In this document: piece by piece, positions 1 to 7,368 of the stretch
Layout: each line of letters opens with the position of its first letter
Position numbering within the stretch: position 1 is the first letter of the stretch
Made by a program: the position numbers and the translations under genes
From: Candidatus Zhuqueibacterota bacterium 4484_219
GTDB taxonomy: Bacteria; Zhuqueibacterota; JdFR-76; 4484-219
Reading direction: 5' to 3'
NCBI GenBank assembly: GCA_002085035.1
Contig: MZGM01000033.1
Coordinates: 1 to 19,256 of the forward strand
DNA: 19,256 nucleotides
Notes under the pieces: model-generated
Database searches by the model: none
What the model saw: the letters and a program-made list of their open reading frames with translations, nothing else
What the model was told of the DNA's origin: nothing

Positions 1-982
1 CCAATGGGTCATCAGGGTGGTAAACTTTCTCAAACACTAACTGCATCCTATCACACCGTGTCAACAGTTGTTTTATTTCTTCAAAATAGGACTGTACATC
101 AGTAGCAAAACAGAATTTTCCCTTTGCCTGTAATACTATTCCCAGCTGTCGAATAAAATCCTCATTAAGTAGACGATGCTTTTGTTGTCGTTTTTTTGGC
201 CAGGGGTCAGGGAAGTAGACGTGCACTTCCTGGACACTTTTCGTTGGGATCCAGTTGGTAAAAAGCTCCCTTGCGTCTGCTTTAATTAGCCGAATATTGG
301 GTAAATTTCGTTTAGGAAGTCTCTCGCACAAAATTTTAAAATATCGTCCTGCCCATTCAATACCCAAGAAGTTGATATCTGGATACTCCGATGCCATCCG
401 AAAAAGAAACTGTCCCTTGCCCGGCCCAATTTCGATTATCACCGGATTGTTATTACCAAAAATACGGCTCCAGTTGCACGGAAGCAATACATCTTGTAAA
501 GTAAGGACCTGTGACAATGCAGCGTGCCGCCAGTTGATTGTCTTCTCAACTTGTTCATACGCCCGTCGAAGCGAGGGGACAATTTCCGCAAAGGTTTTCC
601 CTTTATGAATTTGTTCTGCCAAGATCAGAAAGTCAGTTATGTTACTTTTAAGAATTTTCCCCTTTGGGTGCATTTGCAAAATTTCATCTGCCAGCAAAGC
701 GATAGCCAATCGCCATAATGGCGACTGAACAGAAAACGTGCATGGTGCCAATTTCACAATAAGTTGATTTTTGGCAGAAACTTTGTTCCTAACCAGAAGA
801 TAGGACTTTTGGTGTACACTTTTCTCCCTTACTAGAGTCTCAAACAGAACACCTTTTCCTTCCAGATGAGGATATGCATCCCCAATCCGTACCAGTTTGT
901 CATTAAACCTTTCTACCACAGGCCGATGGTGTTTTGCAACTTCGGCCAATGTCAAAGGTGTATCAATTATTACATGAGGCAT
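1..982 (-). CDS. trmB: tRNA (guanine-N7-)-methyltransferase TrmB, partial at left edge, with long N-terminal extension
   Basis: This gene transfers a methyl group from S-adenosylmethionine to N7 of G46 in the tRNA variable loop. Translating the minus strand from the ATG at 982 gives about 327 residues before the window edge; the C-terminus lies outside. The methyltransferase domain starts near residue 178, with the SAM-binding motif VIIEIGPGKGQF (EIGPG at 184-188). The family signature VYFPDPWPKKRQQKHR follows near residue 255, then LLNEDFIRQL and FATDVQSYFEE. These motifs identify TrmB clearly. The roughly 175 residues before the SAM motif are far more than in ordinary TrmB, where the motif lies about 40-65 residues in. 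They contain no domain I recognise. An in-frame TAA lies about ten codons upstream of the ATG, so the extension begins here (ATG 982 or GTG 985). No clear Shine-Dalgarno is visible. It is the last gene of a minus-strand group after the DUF4416 gene, 159 bases away. Confidence 0.9.
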   Translation of the reverse strand, partial: MPHVIIDTPLTLAEVAKHHRPVVERFNDKLVRIGDAYPHLEGKGVLFETLVREKSVHQKSYLLVRNKVSAKNQLIVKLAPCTFSVQSPLWRLAIALLADEILQMHPKGKILKSNITDFLILAEQIHKGKTFAEIVPSLRRAYEQVEKTINWRHAALSQVLTLQDVLLPCNWSRIFGNNNPVIIEIGPGKGQFLFRMASEYPDINFLGIEWAGRYFKILCERLPKRNLPNIRLIKADARELFTNWIPTKSVQEVHVYFPDPWPKKRQQKHRLLNEDFIRQLGIVLQAKGKFCFATDVQSYFEEIKQLLTRCDRMQLVFEKVYHPDDPL

Positions 983-1141
983 CACTTGATCGACACAAAA
1001 CTGAATGCTGTGTTAAATCAGAATGGTAGGTTTATAAAAACAGCAGAACAGCAGAAACAATGTAGATTACTAATGAAAGATTATTATTTTCTTAACTTCC
1101 AATATTTAGTTCAACGTTTCTTTTCAGTTTTTGTCTGTACT

Positions 1142-1687
1142 TTATTTCCCCTTCTTACTAAAGCGAATGTTTTTGCTTTGTGTTTTGTAAAGTTCACGAA
1201 TGCGCAAAAAACAGCGATTGTAAATACCACTTTTGAAATCTGGAAAGCTCCACGGGTACGGATAGAAATTTCCCTTTTGATAGTAAAGGGTTAAATCGGC
1301 CCAGATGCCAAAGTCTAAGTAAATTTTCTGGCCATTGTACTTAGCCGAGGCCAGTACTACCTTGTCAAAATCCATGTAACCCGGATCAACGTTGACTTTG
1401 CGCTTTCCTCCTACTGCTAACTGTTCTTCGATAGCATTAGTCTCCGTTTTAATTCGGGCAATTTCTTTGGGATGGATGAGTTGCTGGAAAGAAATAAAAA
1501 GTCGATAAATAGGTGACCCCATTTCGCTGCAGTAGTAATCTGTAACCGTAAACTCGAACTTCTGACTCTGGAAGTCAATTTTGCCATATTTTTCTTGTAA
1601 TATCTCCTGGGCACGTTCAAGCAATACTTCATCGCTGTAAAGAATACCAACAATTAATTTAACTGGCTGTGGTGCAGAAGGTTTCAT
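1142..1687 (-). CDS. DUF4416 family protein
   Basis: A 181-residue protein of the uncharacterised DUF4416 family. The family is recognised from the N-terminal pattern KLIVGILYSDEVLLERAQEI, the central FTVTDYYCSEMGSPIYRLF and the later VNVDPGYMDFDKVVLAS segment, followed by a YPYPWSFPDF tail. Homologues are sometimes annotated loosely as GTP-binding proteins, but I see no P-loop or other GTPase motif, so I assign no activity. The length is usual for the family. The start ATG at 1687 overlaps the stop of the upstream acetyltransferase-like gene by four bases (ATGA), which suggests coupled translation and a shared transcript. No signal peptide or membrane segment is visible, so it is probably cytoplasmic. 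Family membership is fairly sure; function is unknown. Confidence 0.85.
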   Translation of the reverse strand: MKPSAPQPVKLIVGILYSDEVLLERAQEILQEKYGKIDFQSQKFEFTVTDYYCSEMGSPIYRLFISFQQLIHPKEIARIKTETNAIEEQLAVGGKRKVNVDPGYMDFDKVVLASAKYNGQKIYLDFGIWADLTLYYQKGNFYPYPWSFPDFKSGIYNRCFLRIRELYKTQSKNIRFSKKGK

Positions 1688-2574
1688 GCTGGTTTGTCTT
1701 CGGTGTTATATTTACGTTCACGTTGCAGATTCTCAACCAGAGCAACCTCTGCTTGTTCGATCAATTGAGGTTCAATGCCAAAAACCTCATGAATGGTAGC
1801 ATGGTAGTTTTTCTTAATATTGAAATTACGCTTGCCCTCAAAAGTAGTCTCCCGCATGAAAGTCTTGTGGACATAGATTAGACCTTGAGGAGTAACCTTT
1901 GTCAGGCAGATGCCGTGCATGGTATTCTTACTGAAAGAAGCTTGCCAATGTTGAAGGAATTCCTCAGCTTTCGTTGGTCGGTCATAGAACCGATAGCGCC
2001 ATTTAACTTCATGGCGATTAAAGGTAAATAAATTGTAACAGCCTATTTTGCTGTCATAGCGCAGCTCTACACCGGTAAATTCGGTACGATACAAACGAGG
2101 GATCCTTGGATTGATTTCCATAGGCTGACTAAGTAAGTAGCCAGGGTCTACTAAATATTTCACTCCCTTCAACTGTACAATTAAGGCGCAGTGAATATTG
2201 CGCCCTGCACGCATGTCTGCCATTACCGGATAGCAGTAAAACCCGTTATGGGTAAGTATGGTTTGCAAGAAGAAAGTAAGCGAGAAACAAGTGCCACCCA
2301 ATCGGAAATTACTATGATCGTCCATTACCTCTTCTGGCAAACGAAGTTTGTGGTTACTGCCGAAATATCGATTGAGTTTTATTATCTTACTGATGTTTTC
2401 GTACGGAAGCCGAGAAAAATGTGCAATAATTTCTCGTAAAAACTTAAGTTCGGGACGCCCCTGAGGTAGTTTGAAAAAATCCCGGAATAGATGGACACTA
2501 TCCTTATGTCTGGTAGGATCCAATTTCAAAGAAGTCTCAAAGATTGGGATGTTAATTCGCCCTTTGGTACACAT
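1684..2574 (-). CDS. arylamine N-acetyltransferase-like protein
   Basis: A 296-residue protein resembling the arylamine N-acetyltransferase (NAT) family, thiol enzymes that move an acyl group from acyl-CoA to an amine. The Cys-His-Asp triad can be read: C96 in FRLGGTCFSL (family motif RGGxC, here with Leu in place of Arg), H128 in NIHCALIV and D143 in YLVDPGYL. The preceding LPYENISKI (56-64) matches the helical N-terminal domain. The region after about residue 160 is divergent from textbook NATs, so the acceptor and even the acyl donor are uncertain; transglutaminase-fold relatives cannot be excluded. The ATG at 2574 follows AAGG with almost no spacing, so initiation is weakly marked. The stop overlaps the DUF4416 start, suggesting an operon with that gene and perhaps a linked function. 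Confidence 0.75.
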   Translation of the reverse strand: MCTKGRINIPIFETSLKLDPTRHKDSVHLFRDFFKLPQGRPELKFLREIIAHFSRLPYENISKIIKLNRYFGSNHKLRLPEEVMDDHSNFRLGGTCFSLTFFLQTILTHNGFYCYPVMADMRAGRNIHCALIVQLKGVKYLVDPGYLLSQPMEINPRIPRLYRTEFTGVELRYDSKIGCYNLFTFNRHEVKWRYRFYDRPTKAEEFLQHWQASFSKNTMHGICLTKVTPQGLIYVHKTFMRETTFEGKRNFNIKKNYHATIHEVFGIEPQLIEQAEVALVENLQRERKYNTEDKPA

Positions 2575-2613
2575 CCTTGCATTTCGATTGCTACTGAAAT
2601 CCCTTTAGAGTTT

Positions 2614-3033
2614 TTACCCTTCTGCCATTGCTGGTCGATAAATAGCAGCTGCTACTAAGCCAGCAATAACAAGCTGGATTGTTTCCAGAACAAACCAATA
2701 AATGGCCAAAGAAAATGAAATCGGTTGGGTGGCGTAGTTCATCAGTATGCGCGTCAAAGTCAATAACAAAGCGATGTAGAGGCCAAAGCGTAAGCCTTCA
2801 GCCAAACCTTTCTGTTCGTATCCTTTGGTGAAGATGAAAACGAAGACGAAAGAGAAAATCAATCGTGAAACCCACATTAGCCAGTTGATCATCTCCCCTG
2901 CTGGTCGCCACAAATACTGAAATTCCGGAGCTGAATAACATCCTTTGAGGATGAGACCGTGGATTATGAAATCGGTTATCATCATGTACACAAATACCCC
3001 CACCCCCGCCAGCAAGAACTTTTTGGCATTCAT
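2614..3033 (-). CDS. small four-helix membrane protein of unknown function
   Basis: A 139-residue, very hydrophobic protein with four predicted membrane spans at about residues 6-28, 50-69, 81-99 and 108-131. I do not recognise a named family with certainty. The loop GYEQKGLAEGLRFG between spans 2 and 3 looks like a conserved signature of a family of small bacterial membrane proteins annotated as hypothetical. Polar residues D21 and H25 sit inside span 1 and E117 inside span 4, and could form a functional site. The start ATG is preceded by GGGAGGGAGATATC, a strong Shine-Dalgarno at good spacing. A promoter-like TTGACA/TAAATT pair lies further upstream at 3106-3133. It is the first gene of the leftward group, 39 bases before the acetyltransferase-like gene. 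Coding is fairly sure; role unknown. Confidence 0.75.
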   Translation of the reverse strand: MNAKKFLLAGVGVFVYMMITDFIIHGLILKGCYSAPEFQYLWRPAGEMINWLMWVSRLIFSFVFVFIFTKGYEQKGLAEGLRFGLYIALLLTLTRILMNYATQPISFSLAIYWFVLETIQLVIAGLVAAAIYRPAMAEG

Positions 3034-3105
3034 GATATCTCCCTCCCATTCTGGTGAGATGAATTAGTGACTCTAATTAGACCCCCTTCTTATTCCATAC
3101 GTACA

Positions 3106-3133
3106 AATTTAATATTTTTATGCAATTTGTCAA
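3106..3133 (-). promoter_or_regulatory. candidate sigma-70-type promoter for the leftward gene group
   Basis: Read on the minus strand, a perfect TTGACA (3128-3133) is followed after 16 bases by TAAATT (3106-3111), which matches four of six bases of the TATAAT consensus. Transcription from here would start near 3099 and give a leader of about 65 bases before the membrane-protein ATG at 3033. The site lies in a non-coding, AT-rich divergent region, which supports it. It is inferred from consensus matching alone. Confidence 0.4.
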
Positions 3134-3251
3134 GGGAAATTTTGAATTTGCTCCAACAATTTTTCCGCTCTTTCCAGATGGCTTACATCGTGAACAATAA
3201 GTTAAAACAAAAGAAGCGACATTTTTCCTTGAAGCAGTCGATAGTTAGTGG

Positions 3252-3455
3252 CTATAGTCCCGGCACCTTAACTAAAGCTAAAATTTCCGAAATCCGTTGG
3301 GCAATCGTGCGTGCAAAAGACAACAACGCCTTTGTAGTTTTGTTACTCCCATCCATGTTGTTCATGATTACATAAAAAATGGCCATGGAGGCATAAAAAT
3401 GCTTGAGTTCTTTCTCCAAAGTTTGTAATTTATTGTTGTACAACAAAAATTTCAT
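3252..3455 (-). CDS. possible small ORF, doubtful
   Basis: A 67-codon minus-strand frame begins with ATG at 3455, reads MKFLLYNNKLQTLEKELKHF and ends in VKVPGL. It is the only plausible coding content in the 3034-3486 interval. No Shine-Dalgarno is visible before the ATG and I recognise no family. The same frame stays open for about 20 codons after the TAG, which could mean a small decayed gene. The 14-base palindrome at 3433-3446 lies inside its first codons, which argues that this DNA may be regulatory instead. Treat it as unproven. Confidence 0.25.
   Translation of the reverse strand: MKFLLYNNKLQTLEKELKHFYASMAIFYVIMNNMDGSNKTTKALLSFARTIAQRISEILALVKVPGL
3433..3446. promoter_or_regulatory. 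14-base perfect palindrome upstream of the dus gene, possible operator
   Basis: TTGTTGTACAACAA is identical to its own reverse complement over all 14 bases and has no loop, so it is unlikely to be an RNA hairpin. It is centred about 47 bases upstream of the dihydrouridine synthase ATG at 3487, a position typical for a dimeric repressor or activator site. No regulator gene lies nearby. I cannot match the sequence to a known regulon with confidence. Confidence 0.35.
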
Positions 3456-3486
3456 CTAATGTCTATTTTTTTCACGTAGAATTAAC

Positions 3487-4533
3487 ATGGATTATTTTCC
3501 AGATATTGTTCCGGCTCATTCAGCTTTTCTGGCTCCTATGGCTGGAATTAGTGATCATCCTTTCCGCCTGATTTGCAAACGCCTGGGCGCATCAGTACTT
3601 TTTAGTGAATTTGTTAGTGCTGATGGGCTAATACGAGAGGAGCAAAGGGTGCGACAATACTTGCATTTTTGCCGGGAAGAGCGACCATTTGGAGTACAGC
3701 TTTTCGGTAGTGAGCCTGCGACGATGGCAAAAGCAGCACGGATAGTCGCCGCTTACCAACCAGATTTCATCGACCTGAACTTCGGCTGTCCAGCGAAGAA
3801 AGTAGTAAAAACTGGTGCTGGTGCTGCCTTGCTTAGCAATCCAGACCGCCTGCAAGCAATAGCCGAAGCGGTTGTGGATGCGGTGTCTATTCCGGTAACG
3901 GGAAAAATTCGTTCCAGATGGAAAATCCCAAACCGGAAGACCCTGACCGGCCAGGTAGACGAAATGATGATAGAGATAGCTCAGCGTTTGGAAAATAGTG
4001 GAATACGGGCAGTGACGGTTCACGCTGTGGCATCGGGAACCACCCAGTTACGGTCTGACCAATCGAAGGAAACACCCGGGCAAAAAATACCCTATCCCAA
4101 TAATATTAGATGGGCAGCAATTGCCAAAATAAAAAAGGCAATACGTATCCCGGTAATCGGTAATGGAGGCATCTGGAATGCTAACGACGCTAAGCGTATG
4201 TTGGACGAGACTGGCTGCGATGCAGTCATGGTAGCACGTGGGGCACGAGGAAACCCTTGGATCTTTTCCCAAATCTCTCACCTATTGTGTACTGGACATC
4301 ATCTTCCCCCACCAACCTGGGAAGAACGAAAAAAGGTAATCTTAACACATCTTGCTCTGACACTGGATTTCTACGGTGAATCCCAAGGAATACGAGTATT
4401 CAGAAGACATTTACCATTTTATCTTAAAGGTTTACCAAGGAGCACCAGCCTGCGTTCCAAAACCGGACAGCTCAATGATGCAACTACACTACTAAAAGAG
4501 ATAGAGGAATATTTTGATGCTCTGGAACAATAA
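3487..4533 (+). CDS. dus: tRNA-dihydrouridine synthase, DusB-like and divergent
   Basis: An FMN- and NADPH-dependent enzyme that reduces uridine to dihydrouridine in the tRNA D-loop. The 348-residue product opens with the classic AFLAPMAGISDHPFR (13-27) of the TIM-barrel domain. The catalytic cysteine is C101 in DLNFGCPAKKVVKTGAGAALL. The phosphate-binding IPVIGNGGIW and VMVARGARGNPWIF follow, with a C-terminal helical domain after about residue 270. It is odd at one place. The usual HGRTR motif before the second half of the barrel reads HAVASGTTQ (H179 onward). An extra hydrophilic stretch, rich in Q, S and K, then precedes NIRWAAIAKI, where the family normally has a short GxADW segment. tRNA substrate choice may therefore differ. 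Only a weak Shine-Dalgarno precedes the ATG. The gene stands alone, divergent from the leftward group. Confidence 0.9.
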   Translation: MDYFPDIVPAHSAFLAPMAGISDHPFRLICKRLGASVLFSEFVSADGLIREEQRVRQYLHFCREERPFGVQLFGSEPATMAKAARIVAAYQPDFIDLNFGCPAKKVVKTGAGAALLSNPDRLQAIAEAVVDAVSIPVTGKIRSRWKIPNRKTLTGQVDEMMIEIAQRLENSGIRAVTVHAVASGTTQLRSDQSKETPGQKIPYPNNIRWAAIAKIKKAIRIPVIGNGGIWNANDAKRMLDETGCDAVMVARGARGNPWIFSQISHLLCTGHHLPPPTWEERKKVILTHLALTLDFYGESQGIRVFRRHLPFYLKGLPRSTSLRSKTGQLNDATTLLKEIEEYFDALEQ

Positions 4534-4590
4534 AATGTCTTGAATTTTAGATTTTAGTTTCTTACATTTTCATAGTATTTTGGGGGAATA

Positions 4591-4614
4591 ATGAATAAAA
4601 AAACGCCTCATTGA
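4591..4614 (+). other. seven-codon mini-ORF (possible leader peptide or gene remnant)
   Basis: An ATG preceded by TTTGGGGGAATA, a good Shine-Dalgarno, opens a frame reading MNKKTPH that stops at TGA. It lies 35 bases before the likely start of the oxidoreductase gene. It could be a leader peptide, or the start of an older gene lost when the GC-rich oxidoreductase gene arrived. Chance is also possible at this length. Confidence 0.25.
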
Positions 4615-4648
4615 AGGGATCGAGTATTTGTTAAGGGATAGGAACCTG

Positions 4649-5986
4649 ATGTCAGGTAAGGGCTCTGTATTATCATATCAACGCGGCCTGCGTGTCCGAT
4701 ATGAAGCAGACATTCTTGTCGCAGGTGGTGGTCCGGCCGGGGTTGCCGCTGCAGTGGCCGCAGCTCGGCAGAATCGCTCGGTCCGTCTGATCGAGGCGCA
4801 CAGTTGCCTTGGTGGCATGGGAACAGCTGGTATGGTCCCCGCTTTCATGCAATTCACCGACGGCATTAATTTCCTGGCTGGTGGCGTAGGCAGGGAGATT
4901 CTCGACTCATTGCGGGAAGCTGATGGAACAGTTCCGGCGGACGGGATGGGAATCCGAGCGGAAGTCCTGAAACGAGTGTATGATGAGTTGCTGGTAGATG
5001 CCGGAGTTGCCTTCACGTTCCACACCCAGCTTGTTGATGTAACCCTTGAGGATGGGTGCGTTCACGAGGCGATCTGTGCGGGCAAGTCCGGGCTTTTTGC
5101 AATCCGAGCAAAAGTCTTTATCGATGCTACGGGAGACGGTGACCTTGCTGCCTTTGCCGGCGCGCCCTACGAAAAGGGTGACACTGACGGTAACATGATG
5201 CCGGGTACGCTGTGCAGCCTGTGGGCCGGAATCGACTGGGATAAGGTACGAGACTCCGGTTTGGGGGCGGGCAACAGCAGAATTGAGGAGGCTATCAGCG
5301 ATGGCATATTTTCTCTCGAAGATCGCCATTTGCCCGGAATGTGGCAAGTTGGCAATACGATTGGCGGAGGAAACATCGGCCACACGTTCAATCTGGACGG
5401 GACGGATGAGGAGTCGCTAACCCAAGCTTATCTCTGGGGAAGGAAGTCTTTGAAAGAGTACGAGCGATACTACAAAGAATATCTGAAAGGCTTTGAGAAG
5501 ATGGAACTTGTTGCCACAGCTTCTCTGTTAGGTGTTCGTGAGACGAGACGGATTATTGGCGATTACATTTTGAATATCGATGATTTCAAGAACTTGGCCG
5601 TGTTCGAAGATGAGATCGGCCGATATTCGTATCCAATCGATATTCACGTTGCGAGACCGGACAGGGAAAGCTATGAGAAGTTCCGCAGGGAGTTCACCAC
5701 TCTTCGACTGGGCAAAGGGGAAAGCTATGGGATTCCGTACCGAATTCTGACGCCCAAAGGGTTGAGGAACGTGTTTGTGGCCGGTAGATGTGTGAGTACG
5801 GATAGAAACATGCAGGCATCGATCCGGGTAATGCCGGGTTGCTACATCACCGGGCAAGCGGCCGGTGTGGCGGCGGCTATGATTGTCGAAACACAAGCTG
5901 ATTCCCGGACTATCAACATCAGAAAACTTCAGGCACGACTCAAAGCAATGGGAGCTTTTCTGCCCAATTTTGATCCAAATTCATAA
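4649..5986 (+). CDS. FAD-dependent oxidoreductase (FAD_oxidored-type)
   Basis: A 445-residue flavoprotein of the family annotated as FAD-dependent oxidoreductase (FAD_oxidored type). The N-terminal dinucleotide-binding motif DILVAGGGPAGVAAAVAAAR (21-40) is followed by the acidic ribose-binding IEAHSCLGG. VFIDATGDGDLAAFAG gives the central FAD contact. The C-terminal GLRNVFVAGRCVSTDRNMQA and RVMPGCYITGQAAG complete the FAD fold. The substrate cannot be named; relatives occur in carbohydrate and secondary catabolism. I chose ATG 4649 because AGGGATAGG lies just upstream; a TTG seven codons earlier (4628) is the alternative. Base and codon use differ from the neighbours: parts are strongly GC-rich (41 of 60 bases in 4741-4800 are G or C) and favour GGC, GCC, CTG and CGG. 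This suggests acquisition from a GC-richer genome. The next gene starts 47 bases on. Confidence 0.85.
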   Translation: MSGKGSVLSYQRGLRVRYEADILVAGGGPAGVAAAVAAARQNRSVRLIEAHSCLGGMGTAGMVPAFMQFTDGINFLAGGVGREILDSLREADGTVPADGMGIRAEVLKRVYDELLVDAGVAFTFHTQLVDVTLEDGCVHEAICAGKSGLFAIRAKVFIDATGDGDLAAFAGAPYEKGDTDGNMMPGTLCSLWAGIDWDKVRDSGLGAGNSRIEEAISDGIFSLEDRHLPGMWQVGNTIGGGNIGHTFNLDGTDEESLTQAYLWGRKSLKEYERYYKEYLKGFEKMELVATASLLGVRETRRIIGDYILNIDDFKNLAVFEDEIGRYSYPIDIHVARPDRESYEKFRREFTTLRLGKGESYGIPYRILTPKGLRNVFVAGRCVSTDRNMQASIRVMPGCYITGQAAGVAAAMIVETQADSRTINIRKLQARLKAMGAFLPNFDPNS

Positions 5987-6033
5987 AAACACCGAAGCCC
6001 TTTGTTTAACTGATTTAGAACGGAGAACCTACT

Positions 6034-7362
6034 ATGCAACGACAAAAAGTCGTAATTATGGGTGCGGCTGGTCGTGATTTTCATAATTTCAATGTTTTTT
6101 TTCGTGACAATCCTGCCTATCAAGTGGTAGCATTCACTGCAACCCAAATTCCCAATATCGAAAGTCGCAGGTACCCCTCGGAATTGGCTGGCAATAACTA
6201 TCCTGATGGTATTCCAATCTATCCTGAAGAAGACCTCTCCAAATTGATTTCTGAACATGAAATTGACACCGTAGTATTCGCTTACAGCGATGTATCTCAT
6301 GAATATGTGATGCACAAAGCAGCGGAAGCAATGGCAACCGGTGCCGACTTTATGGTTATGGGGACAAGGCATACCATGCTCCAGAGCAAAAAACCTGTGG
6401 TGGCAGTGTGTGCCGTGCGAACCGGCTGCGGCAAGAGTCAAACAACCCGACGGGTCAGTAAGATTCTACGCGAATATGGCAAGAAGGTTGTAGTCGTGCG
6501 GCATCCAATGCCGTACGGTTATCTGAAGGCACAACGGGTTCAACGATTTGCGACCCTTGCCGATTTAGATCGTCATGATTGTACTATCGAGGAACGAGAG
6601 GAATATGAACCTCACATTGTGGAGGGTAATACTGTTTACGCTGGAGTCGAGTACAGTGAGATTTTGGCTCAAGCCGAACAAGAGGCAGATATTATCCTTT
6701 GGGATGGGGGAAACAACGACATGCCGTTCTTCAAACCAAACCTTCTCATCACTGTAGTCGATCCTCATAGACCAGGCCATGAAACCCGCTACTTCCCCGG
6801 CGAAACCAATCTCCGAATGGCCGACATTGTGGTAATCAATAAAGAAGACACCGCTAGCCGCGAAAATATCGAGGCTGTGCGCGCTGCAGTTCTGGCGGCA
6901 AATCCTGCTGCGGCAGTGGTGGATGCAGCTTCGCCGATCTCTGCAGAAAATCCAGAACTTATCAAGAACAAACGGGTATTAGTGGTTGAAGACGGCCCAA
7001 CTCTTACCCATGGCGAGATGGCTTACGGTGCCGGGGTAGTGGCAGCACGGAAATTCGGCGCTGCTGAACTTGTAGACCCACGTCCATATTTAGTGGGTTC
7101 TATTCTCGAAACATTCCGAAAATATCCTAATATCGGTACCTTACTACCAGCTATCGGGTACGGTGAAAAACAAATTCGCGATTTGGAAGAAACCATCAAT
7201 AGAACAGAGTGTGATTCGGTTATTGTTGCTACGCCGATAGACCTTCGCCGAGTAGTAAAGTTGAATAAGCCTGCAACTCGAGTAAAATATGAACTTCAAG
7301 AAATTGGTGATCCAACTCTCAGCAGCCTGATCGAAGGATTCATCTCTAAAGTTTGCACTTGA
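6034..7362 (+). CDS. GTPase related to cyclic 2,3-diphosphoglycerate synthetase (cPGS-like)
   Basis: A 442-residue protein related to cyclic 2,3-diphosphoglycerate synthetase, an archaeal enzyme that uses ATP to cyclise 2,3-bisphosphoglycerate. An N-terminal Rossmann-like part (VVIMGAAGRDFHNFN, 6-20) precedes a P-loop NTPase part whose AVRTGCGKSQTTRRV holds K134 and S135. The first Gly of the standard GxxxxGKS is replaced by Val. ADIILWDGGNNDMPFF looks like a Walker B region and ADIVVINKED like a base-recognition segment. In bacteria that make no cyclic diphosphoglycerate its role is unknown, so only the family is certain. GGAG lies eight bases before the ATG. The gene ends six bases before carbamate kinase, so the two are almost certainly co-transcribed and probably act together. 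Confidence 0.8.
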   Translation: MQRQKVVIMGAAGRDFHNFNVFFRDNPAYQVVAFTATQIPNIESRRYPSELAGNNYPDGIPIYPEEDLSKLISEHEIDTVVFAYSDVSHEYVMHKAAEAMATGADFMVMGTRHTMLQSKKPVVAVCAVRTGCGKSQTTRRVSKILREYGKKVVVVRHPMPYGYLKAQRVQRFATLADLDRHDCTIEEREEYEPHIVEGNTVYAGVEYSEILAQAEQEADIILWDGGNNDMPFFKPNLLITVVDPHRPGHETRYFPGETNLRMADIVVINKEDTASRENIEAVRAAVLAANPAAAVVDAASPISAENPELIKNKRVLVVEDGPTLTHGEMAYGAGVVAARKFGAAELVDPRPYLVGSILETFRKYPNIGTLLPAIGYGEKQIRDLEETINRTECDSVIVATPIDLRRVVKLNKPATRVKYELQEIGDPTLSSLIEGFISKVCT

Positions 7363-7368
7363 TTAATC

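Noticed and set aside
866..1294. Plus-strand open frame of 142 codons
   Set aside because: It lies opposite the trmB N-terminus and the DUF4416 C-terminus, both better supported by conserved protein motifs, and its translation shows no family features.
3067..3375. Plus-strand open frame of 102 codons in the divergent region
   Set aside because: No Shine-Dalgarno before its ATG, low-complexity content, and it runs over the candidate promoter of the leftward genes.
5929..6441. Minus-strand open frame of 170 codons opposite the cPGS-like gene
   Set aside because: It is antisense to the well-supported oxidoreductase end and cPGS start, and its composition (many His and Cys) is typical of an antisense shadow.
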